A DNA stretch of 64,000 nt from Drosophila miranda (Eukaryota > Arthropoda > Insecta > Diptera > Drosophilidae): NCBI RefSeq assembly GCF_003369915.1, contig NC_046676.1:14180001-14244000 (forward strand). The letters run 5' to 3'. The notes below the pieces were generated by a model. That model saw only the letters and a program-made list of their open reading frames with translations, did not search any database and had not been told where the DNA came from. The position numbers were made by a program, and so were the translations under genes. Positions 29,124-40,472 of the stretch are shown here, in pieces (position 1 is the first letter of the stretch; each line of letters opens with the position of its first letter).

Positions 29124-30199
29124 CACATAATTATTCCATTCAGAAATGTATGCTAAAGGTTCTTTAACTCTCCCTCTACCAGTCCTTTGTTGCGATCGCT
29201 GCCTCTTTTTATCTGGTTTTTTGTGTGTTACGCTTTTATCTGCAGTTTCCACATTACATGCAGGCAGCCTGCTGCTGCAAGTTGAATGTGGTCAAGTCAA
29301 GCGTGGCAAGTGCAGCCACTTGTCCCTCTCCCTCTTTCTCTCATTCGCTCTCTCTCTCTCTCTCTATGTATGGCTATTGCACCTTAGAACACTCAAGTAT
29401 GCTAAGGGGAGGGGTAGACGCTTGGAGGGTAAAGAATGCAGCTGAACAAAACCTGATCTGTGTGAACTAAAAGTAAATAAAAAGAAATTATAACGAATTG
29501 AAGCAGCAGCTACCGAGAGAAACTTTGCTCACACATGCACATACACACAGGCACAGAACATAACTACAACTACAACTAACACACGAGGGGCTCACGTAAC
29601 GTAACGTAAACTAAACACACGCACTAGTTTTCGCCGTTTACCCAATTTCTGGTGTACATATACAATACATATGCATGTGTATATTCTTGCTTTCTGGTTC
29701 TGTTCTGGCTAGTGTCCAGGTCAAGTATAAGCAATTAATTAATTAACACACAGCAGCCCTCTCTCGCTCTTCAATTACGCCATGTCTATATTTGTTTCTA
29801 TAGTTTTCTGGTTTCGCATACTAATTCGATTGTGTGACTGGCTCTGGCAATCAAATTAAACCCTATAGCTTCAGGCTCAGCAATAATTCAATATAAAACG
29901 AATGACGCGCTCGGGGTTCGGTTCCGTTTCTGAATATGAGTCAAACAAAACAGAATTTCATTTCTCTGGGGACACGGAAGCCCCACACTGTCTCACTCAC
30001 ACTCACTTTCACACACACGCACAAGCATCACAAAATTGTCCCCTTTCTATATGTTTGGGAATGATTTATCGCTATCTGCACTTGTCCATTTTACATAAGC
30101 AGGCAGAGCACTTTATTATCATTTAAATTAACACTTTTTTGGCCTTACGTTGCGACGCCCGCGGGCGACAATATTGTCAATGTGCTCCGCGCCAGTCAG

Positions 30200-30430
30200 A
30201 GCAAATACGTCACAAATATCAAAATATACCGTAAATATACTGACGAACTATTTGTACTCAAGTTCCATCATATTCCATCGGTTTGATATTCGGTTGAATA
30301 TTACCAGCTATCTAAGACCCTCAGCTCTGAACTCAGTATTTTATCCGATTATCACATCAATTTCCTACAAGACTGGTTAACTTTAACTTCTCATCTTTAT
30401 TGGATTGTTTATAACATAAACTTTAAGCAA
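30200..30430 (-). repeat. Dispersed AT-rich repeat, copy 1 (minus orientation)
   Basis: Shares with later copies the words ATACCGTAAATATACTGACGAA, GATATTCGGTTGAATATTACC, CAGCTATCTAAGACCCTCAG, and TTATCCGATTATCACATCAATTT, in that order. Degenerate copy. The family resembles DINE-1/INE-1-like Helitron-derived elements of drosophilids in size and AT content; that identity is inference. Confidence 0.65.
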
Positions 30431-30884
30431 AACCGGTCAACAAAAATTTCCACTATATTAATAGCCATACATGGTAACTACACGCTAACTTCACATTTGC
30501 TACACACATACATACATTTTTATGTAATTAAGGCGACACTTGACTGGGAAATGTGTACGTTTGCCCGTAGCTTTTTTCATATTATCCCCATGGAAGCGCC
30601 AGTGTGAAAAAAACACGTTATACACTGCTTGACATGCCTTTTTCCGACATTTTTTAATAAGTAAGATTTTGATGGCAAACGATCACGAATTCGGTGCTGA
30701 TCACGAAAAAGTATTCAATGTGGCCTGGGACATGAATTTAAGTGGCATTTCTACACGGTTTCTACATTGGTGTATTGGACAAGAGGGTGAGTCCATAACG
30801 CGTCTTAAAATATACTGGAATATACTACTAAATACTATGAAAAGTATAGAAATTGCAAGGTGTGTGAGCTAGACGTGGTGGCAA

Positions 30885-31170
30885 GAAAATAAGAAAATCC
30901 GATAAAGTATATGATCGTACCTCAGAAATATACCAATATATACCATCTCTTTTTCAAAATATACCGTAAATATACTGACGAATTCTAGTTCTATCATACA
31001 TATTCCTCGATTCTGATATTCCGTCGAATATTACTAGCTAGATAGAACCCTTAGTTCTGCCCACATAGTTTTAGGGCGTTGATGAATAAATTTTCTTCGA
31101 GGTTGGCTAGTTTTAGTCCTTGCTTTTATTGTATTTTGGCTAAAACATGGCATAAACAAAATATATAAAA
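30885..31170 (-). repeat. Dispersed AT-rich repeat, copy 2 (minus orientation)
   Basis: Contains ATACCGTAAATATACTGACGAA, GATATTCCGTCGAATATTAC, TAGCTAGATAGAACCCTTAG, TTCTGCCCACATAGTTTTAG and TTGATGAATAAATTTTCTTC, the reverse complement of the sequence at about 38640-38790. The best match between left and right repeat clusters. Confidence 0.75.
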
Positions 31171-31369
31171 AAGTGGAAGTGGAAGTGGAAGGAACAACGG
31201 TATAAAATTTCCAGTAAGTCTAATAGGAATCGTGAAGTTTATGCGGCTCAACAGATCAGGGCTGCCTATGTCACCCCTGATCAAGCTGTGTATACCCTAT
31301 TTCGTGTTTTCCAAACTTTTTTTAAAACGTAATTAATAAAGAAATTTTCTCAAATTTATATGTTTTAGA

Positions 31370-31680
31370 CATATTCATACAAATGATTAGTATCTTGTAT
31401 ATATATATATCTCGATCCTGATACCTACACATCCTGGGATGACAAACATTTTCTCAATTTATAATATCCTTTTCCATAGGGTATGAAAGTTATTGTTGTC
31501 AAACGGGTTTTACAACGAATTCCTAGTTTTTGATCTTCCGTCAAATATTCCCAGCTACATAGAACATTTAGCCATGCCCACATAAATTTATACGATTGAT
31601 GAATCAATTTTCTACTTGATTGGTTGATTTTTAACTCTTGCTTTTGTTGGATTTAGTCTAAAAAAAAGGTTTTAGCGAAG
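31370..31680 (-). repeat. Dispersed AT-rich repeat, copy 3 (minus orientation)
   Basis: Includes TATCTCGATCCTGATACCTA, AGGGTATGAAAGTTATTGTTG, GATCTTCCGTCAAATATTCCC and GCCCACATAAATTTATACGA. Closely matches the reverse complement of 38260-38500. Confidence 0.75.
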
Positions 31681-31734
31681 AAGGTAAAATAAAAAAAAAA
31701 ACTTAATACGACGTTAGAGAAAAATCGTTCCTTT

Positions 31735-31890
31735 TGCTCAATTTTGATATTCCGTTGAATAATGCTGAGTAACTCAGACTCTCAACCCTGCCCACTTAAT
31801 TTTATCCGATTAAGGAATCAATTTTTAACTTGACTGGGTTATTTTAAATTCTCCTTTTTTTGCATTTTGTATTAAATAAGTTTTAAACGA
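31735..31890 (-). repeat. Dispersed AT-rich repeat, copy 4 (minus orientation, partial)
   Basis: Shorter copy with GATATTCCGTTGAATAATGC, CTCAACCCTGCCCACTTAAT and TTATCCGATTAAGGAATCAA. Confidence 0.65.
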
Positions 31891-34036
31891 ATAAACTCAA
31901 GGCACAATAACGTAATTTTGTACGGGAAGAAACGTAGTGTAGTGGAAACCGACCATAAAGAGTACCCCTATTACCATACTATCGATGTTTGCGTCAATCG
32001 ATGGACCGAAAAGATGATCGCCTTTGAATTAATGGGAGAAATAAAATTAAGCCCAAAAAACGGAAGCCTGTGAACAAAATAAAGCCTTTCAACTCTTTAA
32101 AAAAAAAAAATGAAGTGCTTAATGGTGGTGTTAGAGTTATTTTTATGATAATTTGAATTTAAATTCAAAAGGATAGGATTTTTTGGGTTAGTTTAGTTTA
32201 TTTTGTATGCATATTGTATAATTTGTGTTATTACGGTTATCATACATAAATAAATTAAATTATACTCATTATTCACAATATATGTAGGGCTCTGTGTCGT
32301 TTTTACTATTTTTTTGTTACATTTTTGGTTTCAATCAGATTATTTTGTCGTGTCTCTAGCCAAACACCATAAAATATATATTTCAAACTCAACATTACGC
32401 TCAACGTACATACATATGCTGCTCTGCTTGCATTTTTATTGTTGCCAAGTCAGTTGCGATTTAAATTTCAAATTCAATTTCCAATGCCTCCACCAGATGC
32501 TTTGCATGTTCTAGTAATCAATCAATCAATTAGGTTTGTTTGGGTTTTTTTTGGTTGGTTTTTCAACTCGTTAGTTCTTCAATTCTGTCTTCAGTGTATT
32601 GTTTCGGCCGCAATGGTTCCCAGCTTTAGCTAGCTCTCTGTCTACCTCCTCCTCCTCCTAAACGATTCATGTTTTATTTACAGCAGCTGGGAATATATTA
32701 TAATAATAGTCAAATGTTTCGTTACAGTTTCTTATAATTGTTTCTCTTTGGGTTTTTTGTTTGTTTGTTGGATTTGTTTCCGCTGATAGTTTTCTCTGCT
32801 AGTCAGTAAATAAATTGTACTCGTATCCCTCTTAATCGTTCCTTCATTTCATTTTCATTTCCTTTTCGTTTCGTTTTCATTTTTGTACAATAGACGCGTG
32901 TTATCTTTTGTGTGTTATCAGTCGTTTTTCATTTACTTTACATGAATGTGCAGGGAAATTATTGTTAAGTTTTACTTGTAAATAATTCTCTTCTCCGCTA
33001 AATAATGCCTCCCTCAAAACATAGTATCTCTCGTATCTCTTCTCCAATCTAATAGTACATATGTGTAAGTGTGTATAGGTGTTGGATTTGGTTACCAGAA
33101 TTGTATTTCTAAATTGACACAGATAATTTAGGATTCGATCACAAAGCGTAGTAAAAATAAAATAGATAGTTAGCTACGAAGTTACGAAGTAAAAGGGGGA
33201 TTCCGGTTGCGCTTCCGTTCCCAATCCCGGGTATATGTATGTATGTATATATATTACAATAATTACATGAATATATATCTATGTGTATATCAATATGTTT
33301 GTGTGTGTATGTATATAATAATATAATATGTTAGTTAGCATTTAGTTGGTTGCTCGCCTTGTGGCCGCCCTTTGCTCCAGACTTTTAAGTATGCTTCCCA
33401 TATAAATTGATTCCAGTTGCAGACACCAAAAAAGAGTTTGATATACAATATATAATATACATATATAATATACACATACGAGTATGTGCGGGTAATTGTC
33501 CTATGACATAAATAAGTACACATCTTGGATTGTAAAGAGAGAATCAATTGCGCTTGAATGGGCACAGGTGAAGGCAATGCAATGCCATAACCTGGTTTCC
33601 CCATTCTGCAACTGACAGCTGGATTCGACTGGGGTTGGGTGCTGGGGATGGGGTTGGGGTTGGGATTTGCAATGGGCTGAACAGATGCACTGGGAGGCTT
33701 GACATATACCATAGCGATGCGATTACGATACAATACAATGCCACATGTAATAGGACTTATATGCTTATTCAAAGGGAAGATAAGAGACAGTTGCCGTGTG
33801 TGTACGAGTATCTGGGTTTGCCATCTGGAATGTTATGTGTACGCTTTCTTGCGCACTCGAGCAGCCGGGGAATTAGATTCCATGGAATAGACAAATTTCT
33901 ATTATGATCTGCGTTTCTGTTTGTGTGGGATTGTAAGTTTGGGGTGTCCTTTTGGCTGACAATGGATCAGTCAAACTTTACCAGTTGCCACGTCCTGCGG
34001 GCATTTCCAAGGGGGAAAAAAAATCCAATCTCCAGC

Positions 34037-36690
34037 TTACTTCTTGCTCTTGCGCTTCTGCTTCGACTCGTCTCCATTAGTTGGCCCAGTAGCAGCTGCA
34101 GCGGCAGCGGCAGCGGCAGCTGTGGCGGCGGCATTCAACAGATTCATGTTCGGCTTTACCGTACCCTTCTTCAGGGTGGGTGGCTGCTGGGGAGTGGCCT
34201 GGGTAATGTTGTTGTTGGTAGCAGCCGCCGAGGAGAGATTGTTGGCCGGGGTGGCCGGCGTCTCGTCCAGGAAGAGTGGATTCTTTACCTCCATCTCGCC
34301 GGTTGGCGCCAAGCCGGGACACTCGTACACCGTGTAGTCGCCCTCCTCGTTGTCGTCATCGCTCTCCACGTCGGACATTCCACAGCTGCCATCGGTAGCC
34401 TGACAGTTCTCCATGGCTATGATCTGCTGCTTCTGGTGCTGGTAATGGTACATCTGGGCGCTCTGGGCCAGCTTGCGGTCGCCCGAGGGCGAGACGTCCT
34501 TGTTGGGTCCGGTCACACCATACGCCGGGTAGTCCACGTCCGCTGCTGCTTTGCTCCGATTGTGGACCCTGTAAAGAAATGGTATTACAACTTACTCGAT
34601 ACCGTCTAGTTTGGGGGGGGGTGACTTACCAGGTCACTCCTAGCGCAAGAAGTCCCACAGTCACCGCTGCGCTCATGCCCGCTATCAAGGCCACAATGTA
34701 TACACCCATTTCGCTACTCATTCCCATGTGCTGGCGAAGCACAATCTGATCGGAATTGGATTCGCCCCCTCCATTGACTAGAGTCACATGCGGGGACTTG
34801 CTCTGCTTTTGCAGCTTACTGATCAGGGCGTTCAGCTTGTGGGGTGTTTGATCCTTACCCTGGGGAATATTAACACCCGCTACAGCTGCGGCGGCCGCTG
34901 AGTTGGGATTGATACGATGGAAGTTGGCATTGGCGGCATCGAGCAGTTTGGGCGGCTCCACTGGGACAGGTGCATGAACTGGCGTGTCAATCTTCGTCTT
35001 GATGGTAGCCGTCGCCGCCTCGGCAGTGGGCTGAATTGGAGCATACTCCTCGTAGTCCTCTAGGGCTCGAGAGTCCAGCTCGCCCGAGGGATCGCTCGGG
35101 TTGTCGAAAAAGCGCGCATCGTTGGGTCCCACCGCGAAGGGAATCCTCTCGCGTGGTACACTATTCCGACCTAAGTTGGGAAGACCGTGGCGGCTGGGCA
35201 GATTCGGAAGATTTGGAAGACTGGGCAAATACACCGGCGAGTGGATATCGGGCACATTACTGATGGGACTGCCGTAGCTGGGCTCGGCCTCCGCGTTGTC
35301 GTATTGGTCGTACTGCTGGTTGTTCAGGTTGTTAAGGTTACCGTCATAGTCATCCTCCGTCTCACGCTCCACCTGCAGCTCCTGCTGTCGCTGGCGGTAG
35401 CGCTCCATCTCGAGCAGCTGCCGCTGGCGTTCCAGCTTCATGTTTATCTCGTGCAGCTGCTGGTCAAATTGATGCTGAAGCCGGCGGCGGGCGTACTGCT
35501 CCATCATTTGGGCAAGGAAAGCGTATTCCTGCTCGTTCTGCGGATCCATAGCGGGCGCCTGTATGGGTCGGCGGCGTAGTCCTGGTAGAGTGGGGGGTAG
35601 GCAAAAGGAGCAATTGATTAGTGGGCGTTAACTTGACGAGAGGCGTGGTGTGATTATGTTAATGACAAATTTCGTGCGTGTCAGCGGTCGAAAAATAGAA
35701 AGTAGTCGGAAAATAGAAGCAGTCCGAAATAGCCGCAACACGAAACGGTCTGTGACCCGCCGCCGCCCACCTCTCTCGCGTTCTTTGGGCCAAGGCAATA
35801 CCAGAAAAAGGATTCGAAATAGACAAACAAAAGTCCATTTAATCGCCAATGGCCTAAAAATAGACCAATTACACACGCGCACAGGCCAAAAGCAAACACG
35901 CCAGAAGGCGAGAAAGAAAGGGAGTCGAGAGTCAGTACTGGCCACGGGCCTGTGACGTGCTTCGAAAAGTTTATCGTGTTTAGTGTACCGTTATGTGTTG
36001 CGCATACAATTGAGGAAGGACCTGCGGAAACTCTGTAGAATGGGGCTAAGGAGCTGCCCAACGGAAACATATTTCGAAAAAAATCAAGCGGAAATCCCTT
36101 TTACAGATTGCAAATAACCAAAGCCCGCCTCCCACCTGTGTGGGCGGACAATTACATCCATACACCAATAGAACTGTAAATCCAAATATATACACATACA
36201 TATGTATATGTATGTGTGTGTGCTCTCTGACGCTGCATTTCATATACTATACTAGTGTATGTGTATGTATTCCGTAAGGCAGACGTGAACCCGAAGTCAA
36301 AGGGCGCGTGGGTGTTTTGGTTTGATTCGTGAATATTTGATACATACAGTATACATATGTACATACATACTTACATATACATATCTATAAATGTATGTAG
36401 GTATATGTACATGTACCTATATCTAGTGCACAGTATACACAAAACGAAGTGGCAAATGTCCTGGCTTGGCTTCTCGTTCGCTGGTTCGTTCCTCCTGCGC
36501 CATTCACGACGCACAAAACTTAAAACTATATGTGTGTATGTATGCATGAATCTATATGATTGTGTGTAAGTGGATTTGTGCTATTTTTAGGCATACCTGG
36601 GTATACGGACATTTCGCAATGACCCACTATGCTGCACACCACAGCTGCAAGCAGTGCCATGCTAACGTTCATTTCCAATCTGGACGCCAT
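34037..36690 (-). CDS. NPDC1/CAB-1 family single-pass membrane protein
   Basis: 525-residue protein. Exons 36597-36690, 34630-35581 and 34037-34568; phases agree throughout. Exon 1 encodes a signal peptide (VSMALLAAVVCSIVGHC, ending before residue 31). The extracellular part contains a Gln/Arg-rich coiled-coil-like stretch (EQYARRRLQHQFDQQLHEI and following) and an acidic, Pro-rich region. One transmembrane helix lies near residues 325-347 (VYIVALIAGMSAAVTVGLLA), followed by the conserved juxtamembrane block RSKAAADVDYPAYGVTGPN and ECPGLAPTGEMEVKNPLF, which identify the NPDC1 (neural proliferation, differentiation and control 1)/C. elegans CAB-1 family. Members are neural and linked to vesicle or secretory traffic. 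The cytoplasmic tail ends with a poly-Ala run and a Lys/Arg tail (KQKRKSKK). The melanogaster gene name is not known to me with certainty. Confidence 0.85.
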
Positions 36691-38254
36691 ATTGCAAGGC
36701 TCTCTGGCACTTTATAATTGTACAATTTCTAGGTCCTCAGGTGCTTAACCGATTGCTGAAGATTCTCTTCCTTTATTGCGCGATTCTATAACAATTTCCT
36801 AACAATGCACAGTTGCCATATGGCCGGTTAACGGTGGCTGCTACTGACGGGTTGACGTTGACGGGTTTGCCCTTTCAGCAGAGCAGCCTACACTACGACG
36901 ACGACAGAGTTTATTGATTTTCAGCACAAATACACATACGATATGGGCAAAGTTCTGCCAGCTGCTAGTGGTTGCTCCAGAGCCGAAGCCTGAACTGCAC
37001 TGAACGACAAGGTACAACCGTATACCATAGACCGTACCGCACAAGTTTCGTGTCGCGTGGGCGTCCAGTTTTTTGCACAATTCTCGACACTTAACGGAAC
37101 TTTTTCACTCTTCTTTTAATGTCTACCGTTGAACAAGATGACGTTGCAGTGTCAAAGGATGGTTAAAACGTCAAATGTTGCCGTTTTCTTTCAGATTGAA
37201 GAGGGGAAAACTTGTTCTTCAATGGGAAACAGATACATATGGAAGGATATGGATGGGGATACGAAATTCCGATCCGTTCGCCGTGCGTTGCCTTCGTTCG
37301 TCGTTGTTTGAATGAGCCTGGCGGCGGCAAAAACAGCAACAGCCACCGAGCTGTGACGCAAATGTTATCCGTTGTCCGCCCCCGCGCTGTTAAATGTTGC
37401 GGGTAGCTTTTGCGGGCAGTCAGAGCACTGTCCCTCCGAGAGGCGCCTGCGCGAGCCATCAAAAAAAGAAAGCTTTGCACGTACCACCATTCTTAGAATA
37501 AACTCGGATGCATTCATGAAAAAGCCGAGGCAAGACTCGACTCTCCATCAGCTAGCAGGTGGCTGCCACAAATACACACACTCTGTGTCTGGCAACAGAG
37601 GAGCCACCCCCGACAGTCCCCCTCCCTGCTCCACCAGATTTTCGGTGGGCACGCGCGAACCATTTTCGCTTGGGATAGGGCAAACTTTATTTTTATCAAT
37701 GAATTTCCGCCCGAAAGCTCTGCTATGCAGATGAATGTGTAAGTAGGATTGGGAGGTCCCTAAACTAGACAGTAAGTAAGGATCGGTAATTAATGGTGCA
37801 ACTCTACCCAAAGTACGTCAATGACACGGAACATTTTTAATTAATATATGGTTTCTAAACGATCTAGCCAATTAGGTATACTAAAATGAGCAACTTTCCA
37901 CAACTCCTTCGGGAGTTCCTTACCATTCATGAAAAGGCTGCAAAATGGCTACTTAGTGTGAGGTTTGCCTCAAGGAAATGTTTTCATGCAAAGGCTGAAA
38001 GCTTATACGTGCTAAGAAAAGCTCAGCCGAGATCCAAAACCAGAATTAAGTTTGAATTTAAGCTTTGAACTGATAGTAATCGAACCGAATCTGCGCGGCG
38101 CCAGTTCCAAGTCGAGTTCCAATTCAGTAACGAGACGTAACATTCCATACTCACTTACGTTGCAACTGTTTTTTTTGTTGAACATTTTTGTTAAAACCGT
38201 TTTTTTGTCAAAACAAAAAACATGCCAGTACTTAAAAGTAATTAATCTTTAAAA

Positions 38255-38560
38255 AAATTTAAAAAATTGATTCAGCAATCATATAAAATTATCTGGGTAA
38301 AACTGAGAGATCTATATAGCTGGGAATATTCGACGGAAGATCAAAAACGAGTATTTATTGGTGAATAACCGGTTGACAACAATGATTCCCGGCAACACTA
38401 ATATTCATACCCTAGGGAAAAGGATATGATACGTAGGTATCAGGGTCGAGATAAATATACACAAGATACTTATAATGTACTTGAATATGTCTAAAGAATA
38501 TCAATTTGAGAAAAGGTCTTTATAAATTACGTTTCATCTTCATATAAAGTCAACGGGTAT
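38255..38560 (+). repeat. Dispersed AT-rich repeat, copy 5 (plus orientation)
   Basis: Contains ATTCAGCAATCATATAAAAT, GGGAATATTCGACGGAAGATC, CATACCCTAGGGAAAAGGAT and GTAGGTATCAGGGTCGAGAT. This is the reverse complement of copy 3 with moderate divergence. Confidence 0.75.
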
Positions 38561-38599
38561 ACTAAGGCATACACGCACCATGTCTTCAAATACCAGCAA

Positions 38600-39045
38600 C
38601 ATTGCGACTGTTTTTTTTTTGTTCAACTATTTTGCTTATGCCTTATTTTAGCCAAAGTACAATAAAAGCAAGGACTAAAAACTATCAAATCTTGAAGAAA
38701 ATTTATTCATCAACGGCCTAAAACTATGTGGGCAGAACTGAGGGTTCTATCTAGGTAGTAATATTCGACGGAATATCAAAATCGAAAATATTGTTTCCAA
38801 TCCTTAACGGAGAACGATTAGCCCATTGTAGACCAAGGGGGTGTTTCAATATTCCACCGAAAATAATGAAAATTGACTAATTTTAGCGCAGTTCAAGTGA
38901 AAGATATAGTGTTTTTTTTTAAGTTCAGAGGAAAGATGGCATGAATCTACAAAAAGAATTCACAATCGCTAATATTTTCCGCCATTTTCCTCAAGTAGCT
39001 GAACTATTTAAATATAGGGGGCTTAAGTGGGCTAAGTTCGTTTTT
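38600..39045 (+). repeat. Dispersed AT-rich repeat, copy 6, with the 3' block
   Basis: Has CTATGTGGGCAGAACTGAGG, TAATATTCGACGGAATATCA, then a second block (38795-39040) starting TTTCCAATCCTTAACGGAGA and ending GGGGGCTTAAGTGGGCTAAG. The same second block recurs at 50165-50420 and 53660-53885. Confidence 0.8.
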
Positions 39046-39634
39046 CTGCGGTCGGCGGTCACACTCTGCACAAATTCAAGTATACAGAATTTCTATAAAA
39101 ATTTTCTTCTTGAGCCACGGTTTAAAAACTAATTTTTTGGAATTAGTGAGAAATAAAATTTCAAAGGCCTATTGTGAAAATATTGTGATTAAAAAATTGA
39201 AAATTGGGAATCACGTTTAATGAAAACTGCGGCTTGAGCCAGTCTACCATCAGAATTTTCCAATTACTAGCCAACGTCAGCATATTTCGAGTGTCTGGAA
39301 AAACCATTAGCCAGCGAAATTAACCAGAAAGTCTTAATTAAAGTGCCAAAATGGAACTTACAACAAAAACCCCACATCATTCTTTGATTTTAACACTGAA
39401 AATTGTGCTTGAAAGTGCATATGGTGGAGCGACAAGACAGAACAAAGAAAACCATAGAAAATGGTGCTCCAAGGGGCAAAGCAGCGACTAGCAGCAAAAA
39501 CTTGAATACGTGCGTGCTGAGTATGTAGCATGAAGCAAGCGCACTGCCTGCAGTCGCAGCGCAGCCAGCGCCAACTTTTCTCTACATGCAACTGCATTTT
39601 GTACGTATACAAAGAAAACGGGTCTTTGTTCTGC

Positions 39635-39689
39635 ATGACGAGGCGCAAATCGATGGCCAGCAACAACTACATACAGATCATGGAGAAGG
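39635..39689 (+). CDS. Cirl: Possible 5' coding exon of Cirl
   Basis: An ATG at 39635 (with a second in frame at 39653, MASNNYIQIMEK) leads to G|GTGTGT at 39689. The phase-1 end would join in frame to the phase-matched acceptor before 40473 (…[14 protein letters not shown]). It lacks a signal peptide, and the donor is ordinary, so this is only a candidate. An alternative is an unspliced start at ATG 40440, which reads straight into the lectin domain. Confidence 0.25.
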
Positions 39690-40472
39690 GTGTGTATTTT
39701 TAGGCTCCCTTTCTCCCATCTTTTATTTGTCTATTTCCTGAGTGTCTATCACTGTGTCTGTGCGTGCGTGTGTATTGTAATGGATTTCAGTAAATAATTT
39801 TCTTATGTGTGGTTTGTCTTCTGCAGATAAGACATTAGTCAGTCAAGCCTGCTTTGCCATAAGAGAGCTACGGAATGGAATATTATAAGAGGTAATGCAT
39901 CTGAAAATAGGTCACCAAACTAGTTTTTTATAGAGAAGTTTTAGACGGGTCGATGGCATTTTCGATCTTTTCTGAAAATAGGCCAACTAATATTCAGTAA
40001 TTCAATAACAATGTCTTTATATTTTTCTTTTCTCTTCTTCAAGATTTTACAAATCGAAGCTTAAATGGCTGATAAACTATTGACTGTTGACGATTCGTGA
40101 GCTGGGGCTGGCAGGACTTGGTATTTATGACTACTATTCTACTTGCAACAAAGCATCCATCGCTATCGATCCACCAAAACCACAAACAGCCACTAAATAT
40201 ATACTAAGTATATCCCAGGCAGCGTAAAAGCGTATCATGCTAAATATCACATTATCTATCTACAATATCTGTATATTTGTATCCATTTAGAGCGTAAGTG
40301 TATTTGCAGGTCCATCATCACAAAACCAAACCAAACCAAACTACAACAAATCAACGCAACGCTAATCAATACTTTCTCTATATGCCATATATATATATAT
40401 ACTTACATATATTCTTTTGTATCCGACCAACTCTACATATGATCTTCAACTTACGAATCGTTCGATTTGCAG

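Larger units (their letters stand above)
29124..34036. other. Intergenic region upstream of NKAIN
   Basis: About 4.9 kb without a supported coding region. 29124-30150 likely includes the NKAIN promoter and 5' leader, with a CT run near 29325-29365. 30200-31900 holds several copies of a dispersed repeat in minus orientation. 32100-34036 is AT-rich with TATG/TATA simple sequence (33230-33480) and includes the 3' untranslated region of the NPDC1-like gene. Confidence 0.6.
36691..40472. other. Intergenic region between the NPDC1-like gene and Cirl
   Basis: No confirmed coding region. 36691-37130 probably includes the NPDC1-like promoter. 38160-39040 contains plus-oriented copies of the dispersed repeat. 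The 5' exon(s) of Cirl must lie here or just before 40473; one candidate is at 39635-39689. The change from 60E-type to 44D-type neighbours falls in this interval. Confidence 0.6.

Noticed and set aside
37886..38252. Short plus-strand open frames in the junction region
   Set aside because: AT-rich, no family features, overlap repeat copy 5.
39530..39700. 57-codon frame MKQAHCLQSQRSQ... as a small gene
   Set aside because: No recognisable features; only the end is retained as a weak Cirl exon candidate.
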